Below are positions 1 to 12,939 of a stretch of 64,000 nucleotides of DNA, piece after piece. Source of the DNA: Liolophura sinensis (Eukaryota; Mollusca; Polyplacophora; Chitonida; Chitonidae); contig NC_088300.1 in NCBI RefSeq assembly GCF_032854445.1, positions 41,012,458-41,076,457 of the forward strand, in the 5' to 3' direction. The notes beneath the pieces are model-generated. The model was not told the DNA's origin. It worked only from the letters and a program-made list of their open reading frames with translations, and did no database searches. A program made the translations under genes and the position numbers. The stretch's first letter is position 1. Every line of letters starts with the position of its first letter.

Positions 1-1245
1 TTGTTTAAAGCTCCCTGAATATTTTTAATACTTTAACATGTATAGCATATATGCATAGAAAACATTCAAAACATTTAGACAGATATAATACTGATGTACC
101 CACCTTTATTCATCTATCTCTTTAGCAAACATAGAGGTTTGTGTAATTCCGTTGTGTTCGATAGGTTGTAACACGAATCTATTTCACCGGACTCAACAGC
201 AGCAAAACTTTCCATATATATACAGCTTAAACAATTTTATCCCGACAAAATATCTTGGCTACTAATATCTGATTTTGTAAAGTAATTTGGCATGTGGCAG
301 CAACAGCGAGCTGTGCAGTACAAACCACAACACGTTTACATATATCTATACTCATTTAAAACCACGAAGCGTTGATAACACAATATAGAAATAGATTTGT
401 TACAAGGAATGGCTATATGCACAAAGTATCTAATCTCACTTGCATGAAAGTCATATCGTGTACCCGCTTCCGTTGTTCGCATGCAAGTTAGCGAGACCCG
501 AGTCGCTATAAACAAGTAGCAGTTTTTTAATCTGACTTTTGGTGAGGTTACCATCACATGAGAGAGCATATCCTAGTAACACAGCAAACAATTCAACAGC
601 TTGCCTAAGCTTTTGCCCAAGCTAAAAATCGTTATAGTGCATCACGTACAATGGACAGGAATACGTTGGCGCCACAATTGTTATTTGGACAGATTCTTTC
701 AAAACAATACGTCTCTTAAAGAAATGTTCTGTTTTGTGAAGATCAGTTCCGTTTAAATCGAACTTCAGACCTGCTACCTCCATCACATAATGAAGATATA
801 TAACGTTTTTGCCCTTTAACTGGATGTCAGTTCACCTGTTCTCATTATACTGTATATTATACTGTATAATAATGATATGTTACAATGTCAGTTCATCATA
901 AATATATATACATATATCCAGTCATTAAATAGGCACTAACTCATTCAACCGTCATTAACGTTTACTATACCAATATTTGTCCAAATATCGGACAACACAA
1001 TAGTGTAAATATATTAAATGGACACATTTTGTTACAGTATAAAATGAGATCAATTGCTTTCATTGACTTATTACGGTTAGAAACTGCAAAGATGCGATGC
1101 TTAACAGGAAATCATTATCAGGTTAAATGATAGAAGGTAGGTTATAAAAGTTTCTATATCCTTTTACAAGTCTAGGCAACATTCACAGATATTACATTTG
1201 AGGAACAGATTAAAAATGTTTCAAGCTTTTAATATATATAATATG

Positions 1246-1284
1246 TAATAATAATAATAATAATAATAATATATATATATATAC
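1246..1284. repeat. (TAA)n-(TA)n compound microsatellite
   Basis: A run of TAA triplets passes directly into TA dinucleotides. It is simple-sequence DNA with no coding content. Confidence 0.9.
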
Positions 1285-1676
1285 CTCCATTCACACTGAA
1301 TTCATTGGAAATCACGGGGTAATGTAAAAGCTGTTGATATAACCCTCAACCAAATATGTTCGATAATATCCCGATCCTGTTTCATTAATACATAATATAT
1401 GACGTCCACAAATGTCCCTAGTGAAATTCTTTACCTCATTGGCCTAGTTTTGAGTAAGAAAATAAATGCTGATGAAAATAAATTTGCTTTACACTCAGGT
1501 CATGATGTTAAAGTCATCCGAGTTCTCATGGCCGTAGAACCGTTGTATATCCATATATTTACAAACAATTATGTCAGTATATGTGAACATCGTAAGCATT
1601 CCCATCATATGCAAATCGGAAAATAGTCTATGAATTATATATAGTCCTACTGATCAGTTTGTTAACCAGTTTTTTT

Positions 1677-1682
1677 TTTATT
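1677..1682 (-). promoter_or_regulatory. possible poly(A) signal of the GPCR gene
   Basis: On the minus strand this reads AATAAA, about 405 nt downstream of the receptor stop codon, which is a plausible 3' UTR length. The hexamer is frequent in AT-rich DNA, so this is only a candidate. Confidence 0.3.
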
Positions 1683-2087
1683 GAATTCATTTCAGTCTTG
1701 CCCAGTAAATGGCTATTGCTGTCATCCAGATATGACGTTCATACAATGTCCCTAAATACACAGTCGAATCAGTAACTGTGTTTTACGTAGCGTCGTGCAC
1801 AACAAAAAGCCTCACGCACTGATCATGTCAAGTTCATTAAAATACCCAGTACTCAGGTATGTCTCAGTTATGAAGTTTCCCGACAATCCACAAAGCATCC
1901 GTATCAACAACATGCACAGAAATGAGAAAAATTAGTACAAAAACACAATATAGGCGTGTAGCAGTCGTTCAGTTTGATGTCTTAATTCAATGTTTCAGAA
2001 ACGATATATAGCTGGGGGTTTTTTGTGGACAGATTTGTGCATCCGTCATGAAGGTTTGTTCGTCTATGCGTTCGTGCGATACTGACA

Positions 2088-2935
2088 CTAAAGGCCCCTG
2101 GATTCCCTGTCGCTGATGGTGTCCTGCTCACCCATTCCGTCCCCCCTGACCATGAGGTTTGACTCAAATCCGTCCAAATCGCGATAATCCTTAAGGTACG
2201 TCGATGAAAAAGAAGGCTGAGAACTCCGAAAACTGCTACTGCGTCGGAAACCCCTCCTGCCGCGCTTAAAGAACGGTAAACAGCGAACGAAAGCCGTCCT
2301 GAACTTGGTTGAGACCATGTTGTAGATGATGGGATTACCAGCACTGTTTATGTACATCATGATCCTCACAAACCAGATCAGATTCAGGTAACCCTCCAGA
2401 CCGAGGGCCTCGATGTTAGTCGTGGACGTGTATACCTTCCATAGGGTCAGGACACGCACCGGTAGCAAACACACGAAAAACAGCACTATGACCGAGATAA
2501 GGATAATCACGACTTGACGTCGGTCACGACGTTCAGTGCTACACTGGCCTATCTCCATGTTCTCAGTGCGCAGTTTGAGCAATATACACGTGTACAGGGC
2601 GATGAGCACTGCCATTGGCACAAAAAACAACATTATGACTGTGAAGAGAAGATAGAAATGGTGCCAGGAATCCTGTATTCTCGTCTTGCATACTTTCACC
2701 ACGGACTTGTCATGGAATATAGCTGTTTCCTCTCCTGTCAAGACTATAAAGGGTAAAGATATAGCGAAGGCAGCCGCCCATACAGCGAACACTGTTTTAG
2801 CCGTCTTTTTCTCCGTAAAGGTTGTGTGCACCGCAAATGGGTGACATATTGCTACATATCGTTCTATACTTATCACCAGCAGTGTCAAGATCGATGTGTA
2901 GGCCACAGCATTCTCCAGGAAAGGTACCAATTTGC
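2088..2935 (-). CDS. class A GPCR (TRHR/GHSR-like neuropeptide receptor), exon 2 (TM3 to C-terminus)
   Basis: This is the second and last coding exon of a rhodopsin-type seven-helix receptor in the plasma membrane; exon 1 is at 15,252-15,630. A good acceptor (pyrimidine tract then TTTCAG at 2,941-2,936 on the minus strand) opens in phase 1. Its first two bases complete the TM3 cysteine codon (Cys127) begun in exon 1. In joined numbering it shows ERY at 151-153 (the DRY switch), TM4 Trp179, ECL2 Cys209 (disulphide partner of Cys127), TM5 Pro233, TM6 CLLP at 282-285, and TM7 NPIIY at 327-331. After TM7 come Cys345, a possible palmitoylation site, and a basic, Ser-rich tail with likely kinase sites. 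The TM7 region with the following FRTAF-type helix 8 resembles TRH- and ghrelin/neuromedin-type peptide receptors. The ligand is unknown. The reading frame is intact to a TAG stop. CLLP in place of the common CWxP is a modest departure. Confidence 0.93.
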
Positions 2936-3763
2936 CTGAAACAAGGACAAATGGTTATTTTCAATATGATGAACAATTAAGTCAACATACAGAAAGCGTA
3001 TCTTGTATAAACAGAACACTGTACTAGCATGCGTTTACATTTGCTATCAGTACATGTACGTAATTGCAATATTTCCCCAACCAAATTAAAAGACATCAGA
3101 CTCATTTGTTCAACAGAACCTGTTTTCAAGTAGGCCTACTCTTTTGTATCAGTTTACTTGAACTATGACGAATATCAGATTTCAGGTTTTTTCATCTACA
3201 GCTACATATGTCTCAATTTGTACTGCCAATCTGACGATTGAAACAATATGTGATATGAAAGACTTACAAGACAGAGAGTAAAACTAGAGCAGCAACGACA
3301 GTGTCATCATTAGCACATGCCCATGTTAGTAAATGTCACCGATGAAATATTTACGTCCCCAATATATATCTTTTTATCTGTTGGACTTCATGACTACAAC
3401 AATGACCAAAAAGTTGAACAACAGACTTATTAATTGTACGTAAACCAACGACCAGTCAGAATTAAAGGAAATCTTTACTTGTGCAAAACATATGCTAGTA
3501 TGTGGTCGGTTTTAAGCTTGATATGACGTACGACAAAGTAAACCTGCACAGAAACTTCTGTCAAAAACGGATAATATTTGACGCAGTTCTTGCACAGAAA
3601 CTGAAAACAGATGGACAGATCCAAACCAATATCCCTCGTTTCCGCTGAACAGTGGGATAAAAAAGCTGATGCCGCGCAAACCGGTGGCAGTTTTTCTGTA
3701 CCAGAGATATTGCTGAAGTTGAAAAAATAAGGATAAGTTTTATTTGATATATTTTCCAGTACA

Positions 3764-3980
3764 TTTATTTATTTGATTTGTGTTTTACGCCGTAGTCAAG
3801 AATATTTCACTTATACGACGGCGGCCAGCATTATGGTAGGAGCCCGGTGGAAACTCACGACCATCCCCAGGTTGCTTCCCATGTACGGCTGGACTTGAAC
3901 TCACAGCGACCGCATTGGTGAGACTGCTGGGTCATTACGTTGCGCTAGCGTGCTAAACAACTGAGCCACGGAGTCCTCCC
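3764..3980 (-). mobile_element. SINE A, near full length, with TSD
   Basis: Read on the minus strand it has a tRNA-like head (box A-like TGGCTCAG region, box B-like GAGTTCAAG), a body, and the family tail ending in TAAAT repeats. It is flanked by an exact 11-bp duplication TTTCCAGTACA (3,753-3,763 and 3,981-3,991). This is the signature of target-primed retrotransposition. Part of the body is missing compared with the copy at 17,904. It lies inside the GPCR intron. Confidence 0.88.
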
Positions 3981-3991
3981 TTTCCAGTACA

Positions 3992-6900
3992 GGATGATAT
4001 CCATTTCCTTTAAATGAAGACGTGTTGATCGATCTGTAGTCATTATAACTCTTTAGGAGCCTACATTTCAAGATAAACAGTTAAACACAACACTGATGAT
4101 CTTCAATCCTTGGAAAAAAGTAGTTTCACAGTGTGCTTCGGAGACATTGCATATTGCGGAGTTTTCATGGTGAAACAATTATTCTGCCAACCCCCTAGCA
4201 GTGCCTGTGTCTGAGAAAGACTTTGGGGCCATCGGGAAACAATAGCTAAAATCAAGTAAGTTTATGTTTTCATTAATTCCCTTACTTATTACTATTTTCG
4301 AATTGAGTTTGGCATTCCACCCACTTTTTGTGAAGCTACTAGCTGGTGTTAGGTCATTATTCTCACATTGTTTGATCGGGGGCACTATCTGGCTTGATTA
4401 ACGGTATATTTGATTATATGTCCCAACTGAACAATCTCATTACTGCTACCAGCAGATACATCGATTCATGGTGGCATGCACATTTAATGTTGTTTTGCAC
4501 TACTGCATGCAGTAACCGCGCACAAGTTCTATGAAAAAAAAATAGTTGGAGGGCCCATGCTATTTTAGAAGCTGTTTTCACGTGTAAATAATCGGCCAAC
4601 GTGGCCCATGAATGCACAGCAATTGTAAGGCTGTATCCGAGGCTATCAGGGAGTTTCGTCGATATCCCAAACCTATTTATCCTTGATTGTTCCCAGAAAG
4701 ATACAAAAATGGAAGTACTGATCTGGTCTGATCTGAGGTCGTGACTGAAATACAGTTCCAACAGTGTTGCTGAATTGAAGTGTACTCTGTCCTCATGGTA
4801 AACGAAACATCTAGGCGAGATTAGAATACAATCACTAGAAAACTCAATTTCTGGAACCATACTGAAGAAGTAAAAAAAAAATTATAAAATTGTCCCATTC
4901 ACCGTGCAATTTTCTGACAAACTATGTTGTCTCTGTCTAAGTCACATCGTTTGAAAGTTTGAACTGTGTCTTAATATACCAGTAGTTAACACTATGTATA
5001 ATTCATAACTGTAAATTAGAACAGTTTTTTTTTCAATTCGGTTAGATTAACAGTTTGCCGGTTAGGTGATTACTATCACAAATATGATAGTTCAAATCAG
5101 TAATTTATTATAGGCAGGTTTCGTACATTTAGATGGTATAAATTTTTATTATTTAAAATGTTTATTTATCGAGAGACAATGGAGCAACAGGCAAATACCC
5201 TTAAAGAGGGTAACCCTCACCATAGGGCACATCACTGGAAAATGTATGAAAAATACCATAAATAGTTTTGGATAACTTTCTCTGAAATTTTGATTTAAAA
5301 TTTAAACAAGTTTTCTTGATGAACAATACAGCTATATCTTATACTACCTTTTAAACTCCTAATCCATCTGAAAAAGTTATAAATCTGACTAATTATGAAT
5401 ACCAGTTGAGTTTGAAATACAAGTTTATATGAGGTTATTTAAACACCGCCTTGTGACATAATGTACAAAATATGAACTATAGGGATATCTATCGAAACGG
5501 CCTCGATGCGATTGTTCAACTTCGCAAGATTATGAAACTACGAAGGAAAAACGTGGAACGCTATCAAGCCTGTGTTAGGCTTATACTACGCATAAAGTCA
5601 GAATCAAAACAAGCAAATGGCGTATATGCATTTTTCCTGGCTAAAACATCCCCACTAAAACGATGGGATGTTAATTATTCTGTTATTTTTAATTCAAGGA
5701 GAGGCTGTTAATTATTCTGTTATTTTTAATTCAAGGAGAATTCTTCTTGGACCGAGGTCCATTTCCTGAAACAGTAAATGTTCTATCAAAAACACATTTC
5801 AGCAGTTTGAAATTTGCATTTACACGTCACAATCAGGTTTTTTCTTTTCTCAGCTGAGTGGACATTTGAGAACTAGTTGAGCTTATGAGCAGAATTAAGT
5901 ATCCTGTCGTTTCACTCCGCACATTTTTACATGTTAATGACACAAAGATAATTCCCAATGCGAGTACATGTCATTTCGAGCATATGTCACGTATTAAACG
6001 TTACGAGTGCTCCAGGGCTAATCTATCATACATCACGGCACAGTAAATTATCTTCGGGTTGGCATGAAATCGATGTCTGTAGGTGTTTTTCGGTCACCCA
6101 GGCGGCTCACGAACACACTTGTCTACTGCTTTCGAACTTTTTCAAGGTAAAACGTTTTTACTGAATGTGACTGGGCCGCTATTGTCATGACATTAGTTTG
6201 GAGAAACATCTTGCTTATAATTTACATGTACAAATTAAGAACCGGTAAGGTCAAACTGTTCTCTTAATGGAATATCATTTCCGTGATTGAGGCGTGTAGA
6301 GCTATATTCTACAAGACATTTCACATCATAAAACGTTCTGTCTCAGATCTGTTATTGTTAATTTACTGGCACCGGTCCATTATGGAACCCTGGTAAGGCC
6401 TTCATCGTACTGTCAATCTATCGCTCAGCGACAGAAGCGATGAAACGATGTTATATTCTTCTTATTTTAACCTGTTGCCTATTTTCAGCTGTCTGTAGAA
6501 TCAGTCCTTCTCGCTACCAAAATTGCCTTTCTTTAATGATGCGTGACAAAACAAACTCTACACATGGATATGTTGTACGTCTGTACTAATGCTGGGAAAA
6601 TGCGATTAGAATACTTTTTCTATTTCATAGTGTTGAAATCCATAAGACTGGATTCAACGCCAAGAACGCTTTGCCTCTGGGGACATCATAGTTATTCACA
6701 AACAAATTGCATACTGGACAACAGGCGTGGAGTGTAATTTGTTTTACAGTTGCTGCACCAATATGGGTGAGAGCGAACTCCACGCAGCAAACATTACTGT
6801 CTCAGAAAGTAGACTACATTGTTTTTTTTATAAAAGATATTCCCAACATCCAAATCTAAAACGATACTGCCGTGAGATCGTACACTGCAAGAGACAAAAT

Positions 6901-7624
6901 ATACATCGTTTATGAATTTTTTTACAAGTCGACAGCAGCTTAGGTAACTGGTGTGGCCCTTCGTCAAAACATATTGAACTCCACCCAATATTTAAAAGAA
7001 ATGTAGCATTTAAATCGGGCCTTTTGCGTGTGAAATTCTAAAAGTACATGTGCGTATAAATTTTCATCTTTTGCATCTGGCCAAATAAGTGTCATGCGGC
7101 CCTGTGACAAATGAGTAGAATGAGTAAATCCATACCAGAGAAGCTTCAGTAAATATTGAAGAAATGTCTACGCTTCGCATTGGCATATGAAGTGCCACAC
7201 TGGCGAATTATCCCTAAAATATGAGTGCATGTAATGGTATACAATAAGTATGCAATCTCAACAATGAAACGCAAATTCAGAAAATATGGTGACAACAGAG
7301 GCTGAGAGGAACGTCCACTTGCGACATGGTGTTATGGCTCAATTTGATTCTGGTGTAGCTTGGCTGAAAATGACAGGCTATTAAATAAATTACCCGCCTT
7401 TGAAGTAAAAATTCAGCCTATGCCTTACTATTTGGCACCTAGTATTTTAAAGTGTTTAATATGTGCATTGTATGAAATAGTGATAATATAACGTTGTACT
7501 ATAGTGGGTATAACAAGAAGTGCTTGTATGTGCACAGTGTAGGTTGTCGATGGATACGTCCTGCTTACATAGGGCACGTCTCCGCAGTATAATGGGATGA
7601 CGTACTGTCATGCGAGCACTCACA
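3992..7624. other. intron DNA without recognisable features
   Basis: Apart from a short direct duplication near 5.7 kb, I see only AT-rich DNA and chance ORFs. The longest ORF here (4,414-4,860, minus strand, 148 codons) has no recognisable motif and a composition typical of non-coding DNA. Confidence 0.5.
5670..5741. repeat. short tandem duplication (34-bp unit, 2 copies)
   Basis: The segment starting TGTTAATTATTCTGTT occurs at about 5,670-5,703 and again at 5,708-5,741, essentially unchanged. This is a recent local duplication. Confidence 0.85.
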
Positions 7625-7637
7625 CTCTATGGTACTG

Positions 7638-7839
7638 ACCGGCCCAGACAGCAGTTGGTAGAGCGTCCGCTTACTTGCCTTCGGCAAGGCGTCTCAGTGA
7701 AGCAGCACTAGATAAAAGAGGGATGGAAATCCGTCCTGCAACAAGAGGGCACATTACATGCATTCTAAGGATTCCATCGTCGTCGCATGACTGAAAAATT
7801 GAACAGTTTGACGTTAATCCCCAAGCACCCACTCACTCA
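7638..7839 (+). mobile_element. SINE B (tRNA-headed, CACTCA-repeat tail), with TSD
   Basis: The head AGCAGTTGGTAGAGCG matches a tRNA A box. The body contains GGAAATCCGTCCTGCAACAA and the tail ends in CACTCACTCACTC. The flanks CTCTATGGTACTG (7,625-7,637) and CTCTTTGGTACTG (7,840-7,852) match at 12 of 13 bases, a slightly decayed TSD. Related pieces lie near 10.76, 30.05 and 55.28 kb. A clear B box is not visible. Confidence 0.75.
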
Positions 7840-7852
7840 CTCTTTGGTACTG

Positions 7853-9544
7853 CTGCTTGCTGAGAACATGTACATGCTGTTTGTTAGGCCTCTTCAGTTC
7901 AAGACGGCGTGTGTTTTAGCTTTCGAACATCATAAAACAGTCACTTATGTACAATCACAATAGAACAGATGAACATGTGACAATGGGAATATCCTTAAAT
8001 ATGGCATGAAAACAGTGAAATGGATATCAAAATGGATAAATACCAGATGTATTTGCGAAATACAAATTTGAAAGGCATATATGCAAATAGCAATTTCTGG
8101 AACATTGCTTGTCGCATGTCGCATGTTACTGTGTACTCTGTGCATCTGTCTTCCTTTTCTCCTAGCGCACTGAGCAACTGTCATCATCTGGTTTCCTATC
8201 TCCTTGTGCTGTTGGATAACTGTCACCAACTAGTATCCTATCTCACAGTGTTCTGGGCAACTGTCAGCATCTGGTTTCCTATCTCTTAGTGTTCTCGACA
8301 ACTGTCAGCATTTGGTGTACTATCTCCTAAATGCACTGGGTAAGATCTGGTAGCATCAGGTTACCAGTGACATTTCACAGAATCTGTGAGACACTGCCCG
8401 CTAACCAATCAAACCATTAAGTGGCTATCACTGACATAAGGAAATGATTCTAAAAACAGCGGTTGTTACAACTGGGGAACCGCTATTCCCAAACAGACAA
8501 CAATCAGTGTGCCATTTAAGAAATCTTTAACAATGCTACATGAAATACCCTTACTATCTAACGTGTGTCCCTCATTGTTCGTTCAAATGCACGTTACACA
8601 TGGTGCCTGTTTTGTAAGAGTAACACAGGTTTTACAGATTGGCTGCTACTTTGCGTTTAAAACGTAGACGTCGTCCTTATTCTTCACTGGTACTCATTGA
8701 TATTACCAATGGTAGGAAAACATGTTGCAGGGGAATCTAATGTACAATTCCTTCTGGACGGGGTCAGACGTGAATTTCCCCACGGAACTGTTGGAAGCAT
8801 CCATAGCAGAATGCCATAAAAGCCTTCAATGTCCATCCATAATTAGTTTGCGAAAAGTGCATTGCCACGTAATGGTTTATTTCTGCCACCGTGACATAAG
8901 AAACTAGAAAATGTGCTTAAACTCTTAAGACATCTTCTCGGAATCGTCGATGCTGGTCCTCTTGGGAATCTCAAGGGTTACCATCTAATCCGTTCTTCAC
9001 ACCTCGTCTAAAAGGTACACTATTCCCACCACTGCACAACTCAACACTCCCGCCATCAAGCGACCAGCCATAACTGGTCAGTAGAGCTCTTGTTCTTTTC
9101 TTCTGTGAAACCATATAAACCAGGAAAGACAAGGCCAGTAAATAACCACTGTCATTTAGCTATATGAAATTTGTCTTCTTAATAGAGGCAGACTTGATCA
9201 TGTTGCCTGCTCCTTTCCATAATTATACGCATAACTGATCACGATGTCTACAACTGCTGGTAAATAGTTATGAATCCATGAATGATGGAAATCAATCATC
9301 GAGGAATGGCGGTTGTCTTAGGCTGAGGATTAACGGGCGTGGCAAACGTAGACTGGACTAATGATAATACAACAGTTTTCTTTATACTTAGGGATAAAGA
9401 CTGATTCCAAATCAAGCTAGAATTATATCATCGTGAAACTTAAACAAGGTAGCAAGACTATCAAAGAGCTGGTTTACAGGAGAAACATGAATTCGAAACT
9501 CCAGCTCAGTGCATAAAGGACTGTATCAGTTACCTTAATATGGG
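7853..9544. other. intron DNA with one minisatellite
   Basis: This contains the 41-42-bp tandem array at 8.17-8.34 kb. Otherwise I recognise nothing; the short ORFs are chance. Confidence 0.5.
8166..8340 (+). repeat. minisatellite, about 41-42-bp unit, 4 copies
   Basis: Four degenerate copies share the core CAACTGTCAGCATCTGG followed by a CCTATCTC block. The divergence indicates an old array. Confidence 0.8.
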
Positions 9545-9612
9545 TTCCGTACTCAAGAATATTTCACTTATACGACGGCGGCCAGCATTATGGTGGGTGG
9601 AAACCGGGACTT
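9545..9612 (-). mobile_element. SINE A fragment (3' end only)
   Basis: It holds the tail-proximal family segment (complement of CGGCCGCCGTCGTATAAGTG through the start of the body). The tRNA head and the TAAA tail are both absent, so it is a truncated relic. Confidence 0.75.
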
Positions 9613-10755
9613 TTTAAAATACCACCCCTAACCTATCCCTTAGCAATGATCCTAATACACTATACACTAAGTCGTAAAAATTGTAGTTTGCGGTGATTGA
9701 TTACGGTTATTATTCACGTTGTCCGTTGATCAGAGATTGGTCTTGCAGCTAAATCCTATGTTCAGTCATTCAGCTTAATGTTCCCACTATTTACCTGTGC
9801 TCGTTCATGAATTTGATTCACTATGTCTATTGTTCAGTCATTTTATGCTCCTGTTTGTTGTATTTGTCCGCTCACTTAACTGCTTTACTCAATCCATTGT
9901 ACCGACGACTGGATGATTGCTCCAGTTTTTTTGTTTGTGCTCAGCCCAATCATATCACCGGTTGCGTGTGACCATTTGCCAGCTGTCACACTGTCGTCTC
10001 TGCTCTGGTCTTGCTCTTTTTGTTGTACGGCTATAATTATATTATGTTTTTATCCTGTGCTTCTTCACCGAACTGAATCACATTGTCCATTCTTCATACA
10101 TTGGGACTGATGTTTCTTCGTTCTTACTATCATACTCTTGTAACTGCTTTCCTCTGTCCGTTTTTCGGACGTCTGACCTGATGCGCAATGGTGTTTGTAC
10201 TTAGTTGCTTAAGTAAGTCATTTATTCTTTTCCTACTTCGTTCGGGCCTGACGCCCGTAACACCACATGCCATGGCTGTCTCTTGTCATTGCACGTCATC
10301 CAAGTGATTTACTTTGTTCGTTTATCAGGCATTAAGCACTATACTCAAGTTTCTTGATTCATGCAATTTCTTGTTCAGTTGTTGGGAAAGAATACTTGTC
10401 AGCTCACGTTCAGCTCTGGTTTGTTATCTTTGTTTTCACGTTGAAGTTTGTTAAGCCCACTGTTCACTCATTGGGCCGAATCTTCATGTTTGCAGTCATT
10501 GGCGCTCATACAGGTGAGATATGCTGTCCATTGTTCAGGCATTAGGCCTACAGGATGTTCCTGTTCCATAACTTTGCTTTCACAGGTAAGTGATTTGGCT
10601 GTACATTTTGTTTGGCCATTCAGCGAGCTTCTCCTCTTTCTCGGCTTCTAAAGACTGACTTAGTCCATTGTATTATCATGATAACATTGTTTGGCTTTGT
10701 ACATAAAATCTGTAAACACATCATTGTTACCGCCGTAGTGGAGTGCACCAGACGT

Positions 10756-10801
10756 ATTTTTTCTTCTTATGACGTTAAACCCTAAGCACTCACTCACTCA
10801 A
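10756..10801 (+). mobile_element. possible SINE B tail
   Basis: The segment TATGACGTTAAACCCTAAGC followed by CACTCACTCACTC matches the end of the SINE B copy at 7.64 kb (GACGTTAATCCCCAAGCACC then the CACTCA repeats). The upstream body is not convincingly preserved. Confidence 0.45.
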
Positions 10802-11574
10802 TCCACTCTCTCACATTATGTCCAAGTCCATCTCTTTCTGTGTCTTCTGAAAACGTCATTGAGATTTTTGTCCTTTCTTTCTTGGCAGTAGTAATGATAG
10901 TTTTTTAGCTAATCAAAGCAGAATTCTTTGGTATCAAAATTGTGAAATATGAGATGCAAATATTTAATGAAAGTATTTAAATGTTGTATTTAAAAGTAAA
11001 TGTTGGACAAATATCTCTCGGAACTATAGATACATTTGATTTACATACGAAAACATCAAGCGTTTGCACTGCTTGGAGCTCTTTCACTCGCACGCAATGT
11101 TGTGCGTGGATTATGTATTATATATCTAGTTTGTAACAATAAAACAGTGACATTTCTGACCAACAATGTCCTCTTTCACACTTTCTTTCTAATCACCGAT
11201 TAATGTTTAATGTGTCAAGTAAGGCTCATCAGCATCAAACAACCAACACACGCTATCCAAAGAGATTCTGTCCGATATGTTCATTTGTTATTTCTCAGGC
11301 CAGCAGACTTGAGAATTTTACGGTCACGTCGTCTGCAGTATTAATACAAATGGACGCAGATATATGGCGGGAAGAATTAAAGGTAGCGGGATTGAAACGG
11401 GTTGTGCAGATTTAACACCGTGCAATTTGTCATTTTAAGATGGTAATCAATAGCAGGTATACTCTCTGGATCTACCCTAGAACCGTCGTTCATTGAGTTT
11501 TTACATCTACTCTGCGGCGAAAGGTTTGTTAAGTTTATCTACCACTAAAATAATGGTTCGGTATGGTAATCACT

Positions 11575-11780
11575 GAGATGGGTACTCTGAGGGTCACAAG
11601 GTTAGTTGGTGATGGGTTCAAATCCCTCTCTAGCTGCCTTAGGTTTTAGGTCCTGAAAGTTTGTTATTATATAGCCGGACAGGTGCAACGGTTTTATTTT
11701 CGACCTGTTCGCTTGGGTCATTCAGAGTGAAATGTTTGCTGGGCATTAGACTTAAACCACTGATCGGTTACATAAATAAA
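11575..11780 (+). mobile_element. possible fourth tRNA-derived SINE
   Basis: A box B-like GGGTTCAAATCCC (11,614-11,626) lies about 15-20 bp after a weak box A-like GGTTAGTTGGT, followed by unique sequence. It could be a single-copy relic or chance. No TSD is seen. Confidence 0.3.
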
Positions 11781-12010
11781 GCACTCACACCGCCAACCGG
11801 ATACTAAACATGTCAGAAATCATCTTGAAATTGGAGGAGCAACACTGCATAAAAACAAACAAAATACGACAGAGAATGGGCGTAAACAATATGGTATGAC
11901 AGCACAGAGCACATACATGCTTGAGTCAGGGCAAAAGCCGTGGAGTTGCATGTACACGAATAAGGTTTCCCTCGGATTATGATACTCAACGCCGATATTC
12001 TCATCAAGAG

Positions 12011-12220
12011 TTGAATTGTACGCGAATAGACATCCGGCTTATCTTTGGTCGTCGAGCTGTACGTAAATAGGCTTATCTTGGGTCGTGGAGCTGTACACAA
12101 ATTGACTTACCTCGAGTTGTGGAGCTGTACGCAAATAGGCTGATCTCGGGTTGTGGAGATGTACGCAAATAAGCTTATCTCGGGTTGTGGAGATGTACGC
12201 ATATAGGCTTATCTTGGGTC
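12011..12220 (+). repeat. minisatellite, 34-bp unit, about 5-6 copies
   Basis: The repeating unit is GTGGAGCTGTACGCAAATAG then GCTTATCTCGGGTT, with substitutions between copies. Copies become degenerate towards the left end, where related phrases continue to about 11.95 kb. Confidence 0.88.
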
Positions 12221-12346
12221 GCAGGTTAACAGCGAACTAATTAAGCTCATATAACTTTATCTAACAAACACAATGGTAAATAATCCAAGACTTACTTTGT
12301 ATCTCACAGTATTATTACACATCAATTAGATAAAGGGAAGTACAAC

Positions 12347-12490
12347 CTGCAGACGGTCGTGGTTCTCCTGCCATCCCCGTTCTGCTTCGATTCCTCCCAA
12401 CATAAAGCTGGTCGCCGTCGTAAAATATTCTTGAGTACGACAGTAAAGACACCAATCAAATAAAGAAAAAAAAAGAAATAAATAAAGAAA
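12347..12490 (+). mobile_element. SINE A, degraded 5'-truncated copy
   Basis: The body is recognisable (GACGGTCGTGG, GCTGGTCGCCGTCGT, ATATTCTTGAGTACG, CACCAATCAAATAAAG) and ends in an A-rich tail. Many substitutions and a gap mark it as old. Confidence 0.8.
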
Positions 12491-12939
12491 TATATAAACG
12501 GAAGTTCAGTATCGGTAAAGTAGCCAAACACTATCTAGACGTGATTTTTTCTAAAATTCTTGGCCATATTCTAAATTAAGAATGAATGAAAGAGAAGGCG
12601 TTTTACGCCATAATGGCAGTATTTCAGTCATATAATAGTGATACAAAATAAGACTAAAGTGTACCACTACACGGCGCTCGAGAAGAATGACAGTTAAAAC
12701 AGCTGACTCGTTTACATATTCAGTGTACCAAGTTACGTGGCTATACATATATATGTATTTGCTGGCATTATTTTGTTTGACTGCAAAGAAAAACAACGAA
12801 TTGATAAGAGCTAAATCACTTTAAGTTTACAGATTTCGTCCTCACCGACCGTGCTCGTGGATAGCAATAGTTCAGACGTGACGAGGCAATGGGTCAGACG
12901 TATTTCTGTAATATTTGCTTTAAAAATATTTTTTGTTTG

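Larger units (their letters stand above)
1..2087. other. 3' flank of the GPCR gene, no other gene seen
   Basis: This AT-rich stretch lies downstream of the receptor stop codon. It contains only short chance ORFs without codon structure or recognisable motifs. A TAA/TA microsatellite and one possible poly(A) signal for the receptor are listed separately. The proximal part is probably the receptor 3' UTR, but its extent cannot be fixed from sequence alone. Confidence 0.5.
9613..12010. other. intron DNA, pyrimidine-rich and cryptically repetitive
   Basis: Between about 9.7 and 10.7 kb, phrases such as TGTTCAGTCATT, TGTGCT..TTCA and CCATTGTTCAG recur irregularly. This suggests a very old, eroded tandem array. 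No coding signal is seen. Two possible SINE relics at 10.76 and 11.6 kb are listed separately. Confidence 0.4.

Noticed and set aside
1982-2344. 120-codon minus-strand ORF overlapping the receptor C-terminus
   Set aside because: It is a shadow frame of the real GPCR exon.
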